A DNA stretch of 64,000 nucleotides from Oncomelania hupensis (Eukaryota > Mollusca > Gastropoda > Littorinimorpha > Pomatiopsidae). The translations under genes were made by a program, and so were the position numbers. This document shows, in pieces, positions 1 to 10,190 of the stretch; within the stretch, counting starts at the first letter, position 1, and each line of letters starts with the position of its first letter. Location of the stretch: NCBI GenBank assembly GCA_036898135.1, contig CM072519.1, forward strand, positions 65,520,779-65,584,778. Reading direction: 5' to 3'. The notes below the pieces were generated by a model that ran no database searches, was not told the DNA's origin, and saw only the letters and a list, made by a program, of their open reading frames with translations.

Positions 1-650
1 GTCAAACGTGTTTCGGTTATTCCTAAATTGCGTAGCGCACTTTTCAACTGGAACAGCTGCTCAAGACGCTAGCCACCAGAGATCAAGCATGTGCGATGCT
101 GGTCTCTGAAGTCAGGATCAAAACCACAGCCATTCTCTTGCTGTTGCTGGAGGAAGCTTCCAAAATTACCTCCCTTTTTGCTGACCGACATGTGACTTCT
201 CTCCCTTTTGCTGGTAGCCATTGTTTGCAGAAAAGAGGTGCTTTTGTAACGGGGACATTCTATGATAAAATCGCATCGAATTATACGGATGACTTTTTAG
301 CGGAGCGGTGTCTCTCAAATGACCACGTCCCTCGCGAGAATGTGGCGCTATGTAAATCGCACATACGAGCTTTGCCGTCGTTAATTTAATATCGATAAAG
401 GGCTGGTGATACAGACAGCAGACGGCACAGAATTGGGACAGGCGCGTTCGTTGCGCAAGCGTTTGTCCAACCAAGTCAAGCGCACAATGTCTCCACAGGC
501 GCCAGACAATGCCCTAGCACATGCCACTGTCTGTGCGACCCAGTCACCCTCCTCCAACCCCAACTCCGCATTCCCAAATTTTCACTCCACTCCCTCCCCC
601 AACGCTTCCCTCCCCGCTTCCCTTAGCTTGTTTGTTTGTTTGTTTGGGTA
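1..650. other. Unassigned non-coding sequence
   Basis: No convincing gene. Short open frames on both strands have no recognisable domain and overlap one another. The end is C/T-rich and closes with a short TTTG run just before the hairpin motif at 658. Confidence 0.5.
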
Positions 651-657
651 GATTTAC

Positions 658-685
658 GTCCCCGGACACGTTGTGTATAGGGGAC
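658..685 (+). repeat. Dispersed GTCCCC/GGGGAC hairpin motif, copy 1
   Basis: GTCCCC and GGGGAC form a perfect 6-bp stem around a 16-base loop containing GGACACGTTGTGTATA. The same arrangement recurs at 27149, 27710, 30693 and 37453, usually with an AT-rich ATTTACGT or ACGTTAATCTA flank. The tRNA-derived SINE starts about 15 bases downstream. Function unknown; it could be the end of a transposon family. Confidence 0.6.
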
Positions 686-699
686 AATTCGACACTCCC

Positions 700-1117
700 T
701 TATATACGGAGGTCTAATGGTAGTGCTTTGGCTTGCGGATCTGGGTTCGAGCCCTGTCCGGGCCATTGTGTTGTGTCCTTGGGAAAGACACTTTATTCCC
801 GTTTCCTACTCCTTCGGATGAGAGTATAAACCGAGGTATAGTCTGTGTGTCGCATACATTCCATCATAACGGACTTTAAAGATCCTGACGCTCATGTCCT
901 AGACTGGTGAGTGCTGGTAACAAGAACACACCCAGCATGCACTTGGTCCTTCTCCCCCATCCCTGGCTGGCCAGGATAGTGCGCAGTTGTCCGGGCGTCA
1001 GACCATGCGCCCGAAGGCTGCGGGTGGGCGTCTCGGGCGGTTTGAGTTAGATCCTGGATCGGCCAGCGCCTAGAGTCTGGTCAAGTACGGCGAGATAAGT
1101 GCGCTATAAAAATCCTC

Positions 1118-1183
<66 letters not shown>
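700..1183 (+). mobile_element. tRNA-derived SINE, family A, near full length with AAT tail
   Basis: A tRNA-like head carries an A box near 713-723 (TCTAATGGTAG) and a B box at 743-753 (GGTTCGAGCCC), the internal RNA polymerase III promoter. A body of roughly 350 bases follows (CCTTGGGAAAGACACTTTAT, then GTATAAACCGAGG and GGACTTTAAAGAT) and ends in GCGCTATAAAAATCCTC plus an AAT array at 1118-1183. The body recurs at 44953-45262 and, inverted and truncated, at about 29285-29400, which shows it is a dispersed family. Non-autonomous; it would need a LINE for mobility. Confidence 0.8.
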
Positions 1184-1184
<1 letters not shown>

Positions 1185-1254
1185 TGTGTGTGTATGTAGA
1201 ACGTCATCAGTTGTTGTATTATGACATACATCAAACATCGAAGTCGACGCTTCG

Positions 1255-1345
1255 GCGTCTGGAGCTAGACCCTTGTATTGGTCAGCGCCTTGAGCAGCTC
1301 TTGAGCTGGAAAAGCGTTATATAAGAACGATTAAAATTATTAATA
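1255..1345 (+). mobile_element. SINE family A 3' end fragment
   Basis: Matches the 3' part of the family A body: TTGGTCAGCGCCTTGAG, a GAGCTGGAAAAGCG stretch and TATATAAGAACG, followed by an AT-rich tail. The 5' part is missing. The matching segment of the copy at 45220-45262 has the same order. Confidence 0.55.
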
Positions 1346-1426
1346 AAATAAATTGTACAAATATAGGGTCTACGCGAAGTCAGGTAGTCGGTCAGTGTGT
1401 TTATGGTGTAGGCCCACCCTTGCGCC

Positions 1427-1622
<196 letters not shown>

Positions 1623-2310
1623 GACAGACAGAGACACTCAGACATATAGACAGACAGATGTAACAGGGAGAGAAGTGGAAATCTGGCCGGGATCCGAGAG
1701 CGGCTTGCATGGAGTGCTGGTTCAATTGACGGACATTTCACGGACATTGGCCAGGGTTATTCCCTCATTACAGGAGCTTTAGGAGGTCTTTTGTCCTCAC
1801 CTAAACACCAGGGAGACGCGGACTTAAATTAGTTAATAGACGACAGCTCCGTCACTTGTTCGCTTTAAGGCTGAAATACACTTTTCACCGCTTTTGGCTA
1901 GTATCTGTAGTGAATAGAATAACCACTCAATAATTATAAGATCGATCGATTAAAAAAATAAATCGAAATAAATAAATAAATAAATAAATAAATGTTGACG
2001 CAATTAAGCAGTCCATACATACACGAGTGTTTCGTAATTTCTAGTAATCATCAACACTCTTAAACAGCATTGAAAGCGTCGTTCATCGTGGTTCATCGTT
2101 GCTCCTCGTCGGTATGCGTGCAATTGATGATGCAGTGTCATAACCATTGAAAAGCTTTCAATGCTTGATCGCTGGGCACCTGTAATTCACCCATCATTGG
2201 CAGGTATGCGTCTCTTGTTCATCATGCACTAGCATTTCGTTTATATTCCGATTAGTTTTAGTTTCAATTCAAACATACGTTTTCCAAGCAATGAGGAGGA
2301 AGAAGAAGAT

Positions 2311-2888
2311 TGATTGATTGATTGTTGCTTTAGGTCCAGCGGACTCTTCCTAGCCAATTCAGGACCGGACAACCCCCGATCCGCATAAAAGATCTGCTGA
2401 AACAACCCTAGTGGGAAAATTGAATGCCCTCCACCGGCCAGTCACTTTACAATAAAGACATCCCACGCAGGGGACGGCTGAGGTTTTACCCCAACTACTC
2501 GAACCCCCGGTTACAAAAACAAAATAGAATACAAACATCATTATAAATTATCAACAAAACATATACATATAAAATGCCTATATTGCTAAATACATGTAAT
2601 AACATCATAGGAAGCCCTAGTGACCACCCGGCAGAAAGCGTCCAACACTCCCAAGCTGATCCAACAGACCTCATACACAAACAAGGAGTCTTGTCCAGGA
2701 AGAGTTTTCAAGAAAAAAGGTAGGTCATTGATCTAGCGAAGAAGAATATAGTATAGCAGAGTGATAGGACAGAGCAGGAATGGGAAAGAGTAAATGAGGA
2801 AGACAGAGACAGTGGGAATTTAAAGCACTAAATTTCCAGAAAGTGGGGATACTATTTATACTGAAACCCCCGGCACCCCAACGGGGGG
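2311..2888 (+). mobile_element. Unclassified dispersed repeat of about 570 bp, copy 1
   Basis: Starts at a GATT run followed by TTGCTTTAGGTCCAGCGGAC and ends at CACCCCAACGGGG. Two further copies in the same orientation lie at 34731-35253 and 41063-41632, collinear over the whole length. Read on the minus strand, each full copy begins with a C/G-rich block and a TATA-box-like TATAAATA (complement near 2852). It has no coding domain. It could be a SINE-like element or a short terminal-repeat relic. Confidence 0.7.
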
Positions 2889-2935
2889 AAGAAGAAGAAG
2901 AAGAAGAAGAAGAAGAAGAAGAAGAAGAAGAAGAA
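2889..2935. repeat. GAA microsatellite
   Basis: Pure GAA run directly at the end of the 570-bp repeat, as expected if it grew from the repeat's end. Confidence 0.95.
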
Positions 2936-3399
2936 AGGGGTTTTATTGGAGTTGTAGACTGTACAGATTCTTCTTTCGTTTTGTCATGAATCTGTTGGTG
3001 AGGCTTTGCGTCAAAACTAGTTATCTGATGGTTGGCGAGTCTTGAATAAACATGTATCTTAATTTTTTTTCATACATTCATTTATGTGTGCTGTTCCGGG
3101 GATGTTTTACTGATGGGCAATATTAAAATGGCTAATGAAAGCCTCTGAAAGAAACCGCAAACAAAGACCTACTACCGGTACGATTGATGTTTACACTCTC
3201 TTTACATTATCTATGTCACTCTAATGATTAGTCGTCTCTCCAGAGATTACAGAAAAGAACAACAAGGGAAACAAAAACAGCACACAAAAAAGGAAATAAT
3301 AAAGGGAGATAATTGAACCCCTTCTTTCCCCCACAGAAAAGAAGAAATAACAATATCAATGACGACCGTAGCGAGAGAAAGGGGACAGAAGCGAGACAC

Positions 3400-3540
3400 G
3401 TGCCAAGACGGCGGGAAAAGAGACTGAACCTTGTCATTCTGCGGCTCATTTCCTGTCACCAGGCGGCGCCTTGTCGCTCTTGCCTTGAAGAGTTGCAGAC
3501 GATCGCAGGCAGCTTCCGCCATTTTGGCATGTCGCAAGTC
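3400..3540 (-). promoter_or_regulatory. Possible GC-rich promoter or first exon on the minus strand
   Basis: A GC-rich island in AT-rich surroundings. On the minus strand it contains AAAATGGCGGAAG near 3516-3528, which combines a YY1-like (AAAATGGCGG) and an ETS-like (CGGAAG) core, a pairing common at animal promoters and start codons. A minus-strand frame starting there reads MAEAACDRLQLFKARATRRR and continues, with possible GT donors a little downstream. No second exon was found. Weak evidence for a host 5' exon; it could be chance. Confidence 0.25.
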
Positions 3541-3619
3541 ACTTGACTGCTCTCATGATTCTGTCGCAGGCTCTTTCACCATTCTGTCGCCGACTGAACG
3601 ACACACGCAACATGGTTTA

Positions 3620-4600
3620 GATTAACTTTCTTCCAGTCCATTCTTCAGATGCGCAAGCCGAATGGTGTAGTGGGTCACAGGAGAAATGGTAAGGCAAAAA
3701 GGTTGAAGTGTTAGATCTGAGAATAAAGGGCTGCTGAGAAATGATTTGACTATTTTATTTTATTTTATTTTTTAGTTTATTGTATAGATGAAATCCTATT
3801 AGTATTGTGCGTTGTTTGTTCGCGAGCTATCAAGAACTTTGTCCGAATTCACACAAAATTCAATGAAGATTCAAACGGACCCTATGATGATTACATAAGA
3901 AAAGGTTTGTTACCGGACATTCTTGCAAAAAAAGACGACCTCTTAACTCTTCACTAGGAACACGGAGGTAGAAGTGGAATTTTGTTTTCTGCAAAGACCT
4001 ATGACAATTTCATAATTGGTAATTGATATATATATTAACGACTATGGACTGTGTAGAGCAAGAAAGTTGATTGATAGTAGTTCACAACTTAACTGTGTCC
4101 CACCCTGATCGGAGAGTATTGATATTGTTTTGAGGCAAGACAAATTGTGTGTTATATATCTTTGTCTTTGTGTGCGATTGATTATATCTATGGCATTGTT
4201 CGTTGATGAGAAGCCGAGCCTTTCAAAACAACCGGTCTGTGACACCAAGCAACCGCCTGGGTTTAGCCTCGTGGCATGGGAAACCATGGCAATTAAGGTT
4301 GGGAGGTTAACTTGCGATAATGACTACCTGCCCAACGTGTCAACAACCCGGTATGCAAATCCCCCAAAGACGACATGCTGATTTTAATTCCTTGAAAACA
4401 CTATCTCTGTCTCTCTGCCGCCAATCGTATTAACTGCTCCTCTTCCCCCCCCCCCCTTTCTCTCTCGCGCACCCACAATTCTAACGCCTTTAACTCTTCC
4501 TCTCCCTGTCTACCCGTGGCATTGGCCACCCTCCTTTTCACTACGCACACCCCTGATTGCTCTTATTACTCATGGTATCTCTGGGCCCTTCTTCTTGCTG
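3620..4600. other. Unassigned non-coding sequence
   Basis: AT-rich, with a TTTTA run near 3750-3770 and a short poly-C run near 4446-4458. I see no domain-bearing open frame or recognisable repeat end. Confidence 0.5.
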
Positions 4601-4620
4601 TGACTGGCGATGTAGCTGAT

Positions 4621-4862
4621 CCCCACCGCTGTAGCTCAATGGGTAGAGCGTTCGCCTGGCACACCGATGACCCAGGTTCGAATCCCGTGGTGGGCGATAT
4701 AAAATGTGGCCATTTTTACTGTCCATTTTAGCAGTATGATTGCTTTGGTGGTTCAGTGTTGATTTAGGTCCCTACCCCTCTTTCCCTGGGATGGTTATCC
4801 CCGTCTGCCATATCGCCAATGGTGGGTGTAGACGTTAAACCTCAATGTTCTCTCTCTTCTCT
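4621..4862 (+). mobile_element. tRNA-derived SINE, family B
   Basis: The tRNA-like head has A box TAGCTCAATGGG (about 4632-4643) and B box GGTTCGAATCC (4675-4685), and CCCACC/GGTGGG could pair as an acceptor-like stem, but no anticodon stem forms. The body follows: GTGTTGATTTAGGTCCC, then CCCCGTCTGCCATATCGCC and GTGTAGACGTTAAAC, then a TCTC tail. The 3' part recurs as a fragment at 33031-33076. This is a SINE, not a functional tRNA gene. Confidence 0.75.
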
Positions 4863-5480
4863 GTAGCTGATCAATGTTACCCTTAAATCAAGCCACACTT
4901 CCACAACCTCACAGGCGCGCGCGCGCACACACACACACACATACACACGCACACACAGATATCAATACAGAGAATAAATACTCAACAAACAACAAACAAC
5001 GATGTACATAATAAATGATGTAGAGAACTTGGTTGCTGGCATCTAAGGAAGTTTAGTACTGAACATTCTTTGCTGGTATATACAATAAATACCTTTTGAC
5101 CTATTTTGTAATACACGAGCCCGAGCGCACTTAGTAAATATTAAAAAAAATATTTCTTGAACAATTCAGCAAAGTTAACTACAGAGACGATGCAAAGAAA
5201 AGATTTATTCAAACACACAAAACACAGCCGCTGGACCTCACCCAAAACTCCCCTTATAACATACAACATCTCGTTTTCCTTCATACAATTCCGTCTTCCT
5301 CCATTCAGCCTAACAATATTTATAATGAATTGCTTCTTCGCTTCATCAATCCATCTAAAACGTTTATCATGCGTTCCTGGTCGAGGCATTTGGGATTGAT
5401 TTTTCCTTGCTTCAGCGGAAGTGATGGGACGTTTCTCCCTGTTTATGATCTTTCCGGACGGATCGCAGATTAATTCTAAT
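4863..5480. other. Unassigned sequence with a CA microsatellite
   Basis: Contains a GCGC/CACA run at about 4918-4957. Small open frames on both strands at 5141-5399 overlap and show no domain. Nothing else recognised. Confidence 0.45.
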
Positions 5481-5493
5481 CAAGCATAAGCTA

Positions 5494-5739
5494 TAGAAGA
5501 AGAAGAAGAAGAAGAAGAAGAAGAAGAAGAAGAAGAAGAAGAAGAAGAAGAAGAAGAAGAAGAAGAAGAAGAAAAACACGAACAAGAACCAGAAGAAGAA
5601 AAAGAAGAAGAAAAAGAACAAGAAGAAGAAGAAGAAGGAGACGAAGACGAAGAAGAAGAAGAAGAAGAAGAAGAAGAAGAAGAAGAAGAAGAAGAAGAAG
5701 AAGAAGAAGAAGAAGAAGAAGAAGAAGAAGAAGAAGAAG

Positions 5740-5786
<47 letters not shown>
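5494..5786. repeat. GAA array passing into an AAC array
   Basis: About 245 bases of mostly GAA with CAA, CGA and AAA interruptions, then a pure AAC run at about 5740-5785. Overlapping frames read as Phe, Leu or Ser homopolymers and are not genes. Confidence 0.95.
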
Positions 5787-6179
5787 GAGATCAATACGAG
5801 AGAGAGAGAGACAGACAGAGAAGACGACGTAGAAGAGAAAAGCGGGTAAAGTACTGATAAACTAGAATTTAAAAAACAAAACAAAAACACAACCACACAT
5901 TTACGCAGGAAGATGATAAAGAATGAGGAAAAATAATGAAGAAGAAAATGTAAAGATGAGAAAACAATCCCTTACTACAAATCTGAGAGACTTAACCATA
6001 TATATCAGCAGAATCAGTTTGCCATCAAATTCTCTGTTTGTGATATAAATATTTCGCAGCAGAACTCAAATGGTAAGCTTAAGTATAATATTAATAATCT
6101 GCAGTGCATTGATACAATCTCTAGAGCAGGAAAAGTTAATAGTCTGTATTGATATACAGCATCGCAGCAAACCCTGTAG

Positions 6180-6480
6180 GGTTCACCAGTGGTCGGTGCA
6201 CATCTAGAAACGTGGAGTTTCCTCTGGTAGACACAGACTTTCTGCGCACATCTAGAAATCGCAGCGTTTTCTCTTATGTTCTTAAATGATTTGTGCCCGT
6301 TTATAAATCGTAGCGGTTTCTTCGGTGGTCTCGTATGCTCCGTGGACGTATAAAAATTGTAGCGTTTCCTCTGGTGGTCTCAGACTGTCTGTCCACATGT
6401 ATAAATCGTAGTGTTTTCTCTGGTGGTCTCAGATGAGCTGTGCTCCTATATAAATCATGGCGGTTCCCCTTGACCTTACA
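6180..6480. repeat. Degenerate tandem repeat of roughly 55-60 bp
   Basis: A phrase resembling TATAAATCGTAGCGTTTTCTC followed by TGGTGGTCTCAGA recurs about five times (near 6206, 6251, 6302, 6350, 6401 and 6450), with variable spacing and spelling. It looks like an old minisatellite. Confidence 0.6.
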
Positions 6481-6574
6481 GGTCATCTAATGACTACCCT
6501 TGGTCCATCGTCGGCACATCAGACCCTCATCAACGCCTCGCGTCCATCGCATCACACTGCAGCTCTGCACGCTA

Positions 6575-6604
6575 TCTCTCTGTCTCTCTGTCTCTGTCTC
6601 TCTG

Positions 6605-6693
<89 letters not shown>
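6575..6693. repeat. TC microsatellite
   Basis: A TCTG-interrupted start, then a pure TC run to 6691. Confidence 0.95.
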
Positions 6694-6696
<3 letters not shown>

Positions 6697-7530
6697 CTCG
6701 GAATTTCATACCATGTAAACATGGATCCTATTACGATTCCTAGAATCTTCGACTACGGAAATACTCTGCCCAGTTGGATGGTGTCTTTTATTTCCGGCAG
6801 ATGTAATCTCTCAGCTGATCAGCTGCCAGAATGACCAATCAAACAGCGTTATCGAGTACTTACCTTTAAAATAGCGACACTTACTACAGTGCATGCCCAA
6901 TTCAAGGATGAAAATCCGAAATTTTTATATCCGATGATGTATTCTATATTACACACCAACCGATTTTCAGTGACATCTTCCCGCTCCTATTATGGATTTC
7001 CGGCGATCTAACCTTTCTTTGTGATGCCGTCACACGAGAAAGTGCGTCTTCGACGTTTTCGACGTCATTAGGATATTTCCGGAATCCCTTTAAGTACGTT
7101 GTTTGCGTATTGGGGCTAGAAATAAAAGGTTTATGTTCCTCCACGCTTTTGTTTTCACCGAATTTCACTCGATTTAGCATTTCTGGATGACTCCTTCGAT
7201 TTAGGGAAAGATTAGCGCGAAGAGCAAATCGCAAAACTATGCGGTTCAGCTGCAAGGATGGTCCTGAGCATAGGATTTAGGCCTATTCTCATACTGTCGT
7301 AAACAAAACACACTATCATAGAAATTCCAGCCCTCAACCTTAGAGCCAATGGCAGACGCTTTCCATGGAATTTCATGAGACTGCACTTTCTCTCAATCTC
7401 TCTCAGTCATACCTAAAAATCCATGGTTGAATAGTCACTCACACCACTCACAAAATAGCACATATTATATCCCCATCACCGTCGACAGAGAAGAAAATAA
7501 ACGCAAATAGTCTCACTGTGATTATGTTCG
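6694..7530. other. Unassigned non-coding sequence
   Basis: No domain-bearing frame. The 103-residue minus-strand frame at 6944-7255 has no motif I recognise and lacks promoter or splice support. Confidence 0.4.
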
Positions 7531-7716
7531 ATTGTCTATGCAGGTTCTCTGTCTACAGCACCTCCTCGTCCTCCCTTCCTCTGTCTTCTTATCTTTCTAC
7601 ACAGTATCTTCTTCCGCTCCTCTCGCTCTCTCCGTCTCCTTCATCCTTTCATCGTCTCTGTCTTTCTTCTTCGTTTCCTTTTTCGTCTTAAATTCTTCTT
7701 CTTCGGCTGCTTCTCT

Positions 7717-7975
7717 CCTTGGCTGCTGCTGCTGCTGCTGCTGCTGCTGCAGCTTCCACTTCTTCGTCTCTCTTCTTTGTTCCGCTGCGCCTGCTCGTCC
7801 CCTTTGCTGCTGCTGCTGCTGCTGCCGCTGCTGCTGCTGCTACTACAGCTTCCACTTCTTCGTCTCTCTTCTTTGTTCTGCTTTGGCTGCTTCTCTCTTT
7901 CCTGCTGCTGAAGTTTCCTCTTCTTCGTCTCTTTTCTTAACCTTCTTCGTTGCTTCTTTTCTGTTGCTGCTGCTA
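7717..7975. repeat. CTG clusters inside a repeated unit of about 97 bp
   Basis: Two CTG runs (about 7725-7750 and 7806-7842) are each followed by the same phrase, CTTCCACTTCTTCGTCTCTC, near 7752 and 7849, so the unit is a tandem duplication containing a triplet repeat. A third, weaker version follows near 7915. Confidence 0.75.
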
Positions 7976-7978
7976 CGG

Positions 7979-8467
7979 CTTCTTCTTCTTCTTCTTCTTC
8001 TTCTTCTTCTTCTTCTTCTTCTTCTTCTTCTTCTTCTTCTTCTTCGTCTTCTTCTTCTTCTTCTTCTTCTTCTTCTTCTTCTTCTTCTTCTTCTTCTTCT
8101 TCTTCTCATTCTTCTTCTCCTTCTTCTTCTTCTTTTTCTATTATTCTTCTTCTTCTCCTTCTTCTTCTTCTTTCTTCTTCTTCTTCTTCTTCTTCTTCTT
8201 CTTCTTCTTCTTCTTCTTCTTCTTCTTCTTCTTCTTTCTCCTTCTCCTTCTTCTTCTTCTTCTTCTTCTTCTTCTTCTTCTTCTTCTTCTTCTTCTTCTT
8301 CTTCTTCTCCTCCTTCTTCTTCTTCTTCTTCTTCTTCTTCTTCTTCTTCTTCTTCTTCTTCTTCTTCTTCTTCTTCTTCTTCTTCTTCTTCTTCTTCTTC
8401 TTCTTCTTCTTCTTCTTCTTCTTCTCCTTCTTCTTCTTTCTCCTTTCTTCTTCTTCTTCTTCTTCTT
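7979..8467. repeat. Long TTC/GAA microsatellite
   Basis: Nearly 490 bases of TTC with occasional CTCC, TCG and TTTC interruptions. Long purine/pyrimidine mirror tracts of this kind can form triplex DNA. The long frames over it read only as Ser, Leu, Phe, Lys or Glu runs. Confidence 0.97.
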
Positions 8468-8599
8468 TTTGAGGCCCCCAGCAGGAAACTTTTGCAGACA
8501 CAGCTGCGAGAAGTCAGACACACCCAAAGCCTTAGTGTTGTCAAGAAAAGAATGAAAAAAAAAAGAATATATTTTTTGAATGTACATTGGTGAACTGTC

Positions 8600-9240
8600 A
8601 TGTGACCAGCTCAACCAATCAGAATTTAGCTATCAATAAAAAACATATTACACATATCTTCTCACAGGAAGAGACTACAATAATATAAAGTCATCGGACC
8701 AAAATACTATAAACCTATAAACCCGGTCCGTGACAAACAACAATAACAACAACCAGCACCACCACCACCACCACCACAACAACCACAGCAACAGCAACAA
8801 CACTGTACTTGTTACATGGTTGTTATTGCATAGTGCATCGTGTAATATTTGTAGATAGATCAGATAATGGCCTATATAATTCCATGTTTATCCTTCGTTT
8901 AGGATAAAACCGAGTCACAAAAACCGCCAAGAGAATGAACCCTTTTGAAAATGCTTCATAACATCGGCTATGTAACCTGTGGGGATGTCTGGAAACGCAT
9001 TTGAATGGCTTGCCATCTTGTTTGTTTGTTTGTTAGTTTGTTTGTTTTCATAAAGGCAAATTTTGTGAAGTTTTACACAACTTTGTTTTTCCTATCTTCT
9101 GCTGCTATTCACAACTTTCCGGCACCTCTCATAAAAACTCGTGGGTATCGCCATTATAAATTAAAACGAGGTTAGAATGAAACCAAGTTCCGGTCTGGCT
9201 TGTTTTGCTTTTATCAAAGCTTGATGCGTGACTTTTAAAT
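8600..9240. other. Unassigned sequence
   Basis: Contains short CAA and ACC triplet runs at about 8735-8800 and a TTTG run near 9018-9046. No gene recognised. Confidence 0.4.
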
Positions 9241-9480
9241 ATGGCAAATTGCCGAAAACGACGATTGTTAGAGCCAGAAAACGAGTGGGATAAGTATAAA
9301 AACGGTGGAGGAAGTACATGCTCAGTGAAAGGATGCAAAAAAAACAATCGTAGAGGCCTGTATTTGTGGCGACTTCGGAGGTGCGTCGATCATCGACAGA
9401 AAGTGAAACAGGACCTGAAGACTCTTGTAGTTTTCCATAGCTTCGCCGTCGCAACCTTCACAAAACACGAAGTAGTTGAC
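9241..9480 (+). pseudogene. THAP-like zinc-finger transposon protein, 5' fragment
   Basis: The frame opens at ATG 9241 (context AAATATGG) and carries CSVKGCKKNN, about 15 residues, then CVDHRQ. This is the C-x4-C ... C-x2-H opening of a THAP-like zinc finger. The second copy inside the fold-back element (37834-38016) has CAIKGCSNS ... CFDHRP with nearly the same spacing. The usual later part with the aromatic and second ligand motifs is not seen, and the frame runs into a SINE at about 9488. Inferred to be the N-terminal remnant of a DNA-transposon protein; no transposase core lies nearby. Confidence 0.45.
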
Positions 9481-9487
9481 TATGTTA

Positions 9488-9790
9488 GGCGAGCGTTGTG
9501 GCCAAGTGGGCTAAGGCGGGACTAACTTGCCGTGTCCACAAGCCAGAAACCAATGGCGCCTGACAGGTGTGGGTTCGAGCCAGCATCTGGGCGTTATGTT
9601 TCTCCAAATATTTTTCAAAAATTCACAAATAATGTTAGGTAGGTAGGGTTTAGGCGCGCCACTGGCGATAGAAAGGGATAATAAACTGCAGCAAAAAAAA
9701 AAAGTGAGGGTACGATACTGGTGGCCCACTGTAAAACTTCCCATTGTACAACTTATGTTAATCTGATGAATAAAAATTGATGCAACAACA
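9488..9790 (+). mobile_element. tRNA-derived SINE, family C
   Basis: The head has a Ser/Leu-like A box (GTGGCCAAGTGGGCTAAGG, about 9498-9516) and a B box GGGTTCGAGCC (9571-9581). The 3' end, TTAATCTGATGAATAAAAAT then TGATGCAACAACAAC, recurs alone at 43629-43692, inside a LINE copy. The tail is a CAA repeat. Confidence 0.7.
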
Positions 9791-9812
9791 ACGGAGAAAG
9801 AAACCGAAAGTA

Positions 9813-9862
9813 TGTTTCACATGAGGGGATTCCCGTTGGTGCATAGGATATCAGAAAAGTGT
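9813..9862. repeat. Short repeat shared with 58390-58437
   Basis: ATGAGGGGATTCCCGTTGGT followed by GCATAGGATATCAGAAAAGTG is present almost unchanged at both places, preceded in both by GAAAGAA and GTTTCA phrases. This suggests two remnants of one dispersed element. Function unknown. Confidence 0.6.
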
Positions 9863-9917
9863 GAATTAGGCCTACAATACTACATTGAGACGTCTGCTGG
9901 ATGGTGTAGGGCTGTGA

Positions 9918-10010
9918 ACACATGCTATCAACCTTTCATGTTAAGCAACGTCTAGAAGAGTCAAGTATTTGGATGGCTGACCATGTCTTGGTAGGCAACC
10001 ACCAAAAACG
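9918..10010 (+). mobile_element. 5S rRNA-derived SINE remnant
   Basis: GTTAAGCAACGTC (9940-9952) and AAGTATTTGGATGGCTGACC (9963-9982) match the A-box/intermediate element and C-box regions of 5S rRNA, in the right order and spacing. The rest of a 5S gene is absent, so this is a 5S-type SINE relic and not an rRNA gene. It ends just left of the virus-like element. Confidence 0.55.
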
Positions 10011-10030
10011 ACACAAAAAGATTGACACAA

Positions 10031-10035
10031 GCACA
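10031..10035. repeat. Target-site duplication, left copy (GCACA)
   Basis: GCACA sits directly outside the left terminus and is repeated at 26605-26609 directly outside the right terminus. Classical Polintons make 6-bp duplications, so five clean bases is slightly short. Confidence 0.65.
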
Positions 10036-10190
10036 AGAGATGGCAATATTGAGCGCTCACCGACAAAGAGTTGCTAAAGGCCTTTTTTATTACAATATAA
10101 GGCTGTTTTGATAGCAATTAAATGTATGACAAAAATACTCTGTAAATCTGTCATTTGCTAAAATATATGCGTATTTATTGCGTCTATAAG
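10036..10190 (+). repeat. Left terminal inverted repeat
   Basis: Begins AGAGATGGCAATA. Its reverse complement aligns along the right end, with clear blocks AGAGATGG, GGCTGTTTT, ACTCTG, TTGCTAAA, CGTAT and TTGCGTCT in order. By eye, roughly two thirds of the positions match. These ends would serve as the replication origins for protein-primed synthesis and as integrase recognition sites in this family. Confidence 0.75.

Noticed and set aside
4621..4690. Possible functional tRNA gene
   Set aside because: A and B boxes and an acceptor-like pairing exist, but no anticodon stem forms and a SINE body follows. It is a SINE head.
5412..5896. Phe-rich and Ser/Cys-rich frames
   Set aside because: Artefacts of the GAA/AAC array.
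6206..6470. CRISPR-like periodic repeats
   Set aside because: Spacing and spelling vary, the genome is eukaryotic, and no array structure or cas genes are present.
7532..8614. Very long open frames of 130-350 residues on both strands
   Set aside because: They translate TTC/GAA and CTG repeats into Ser, Leu, Phe, Glu, Lys or Arg runs in several frames at once.
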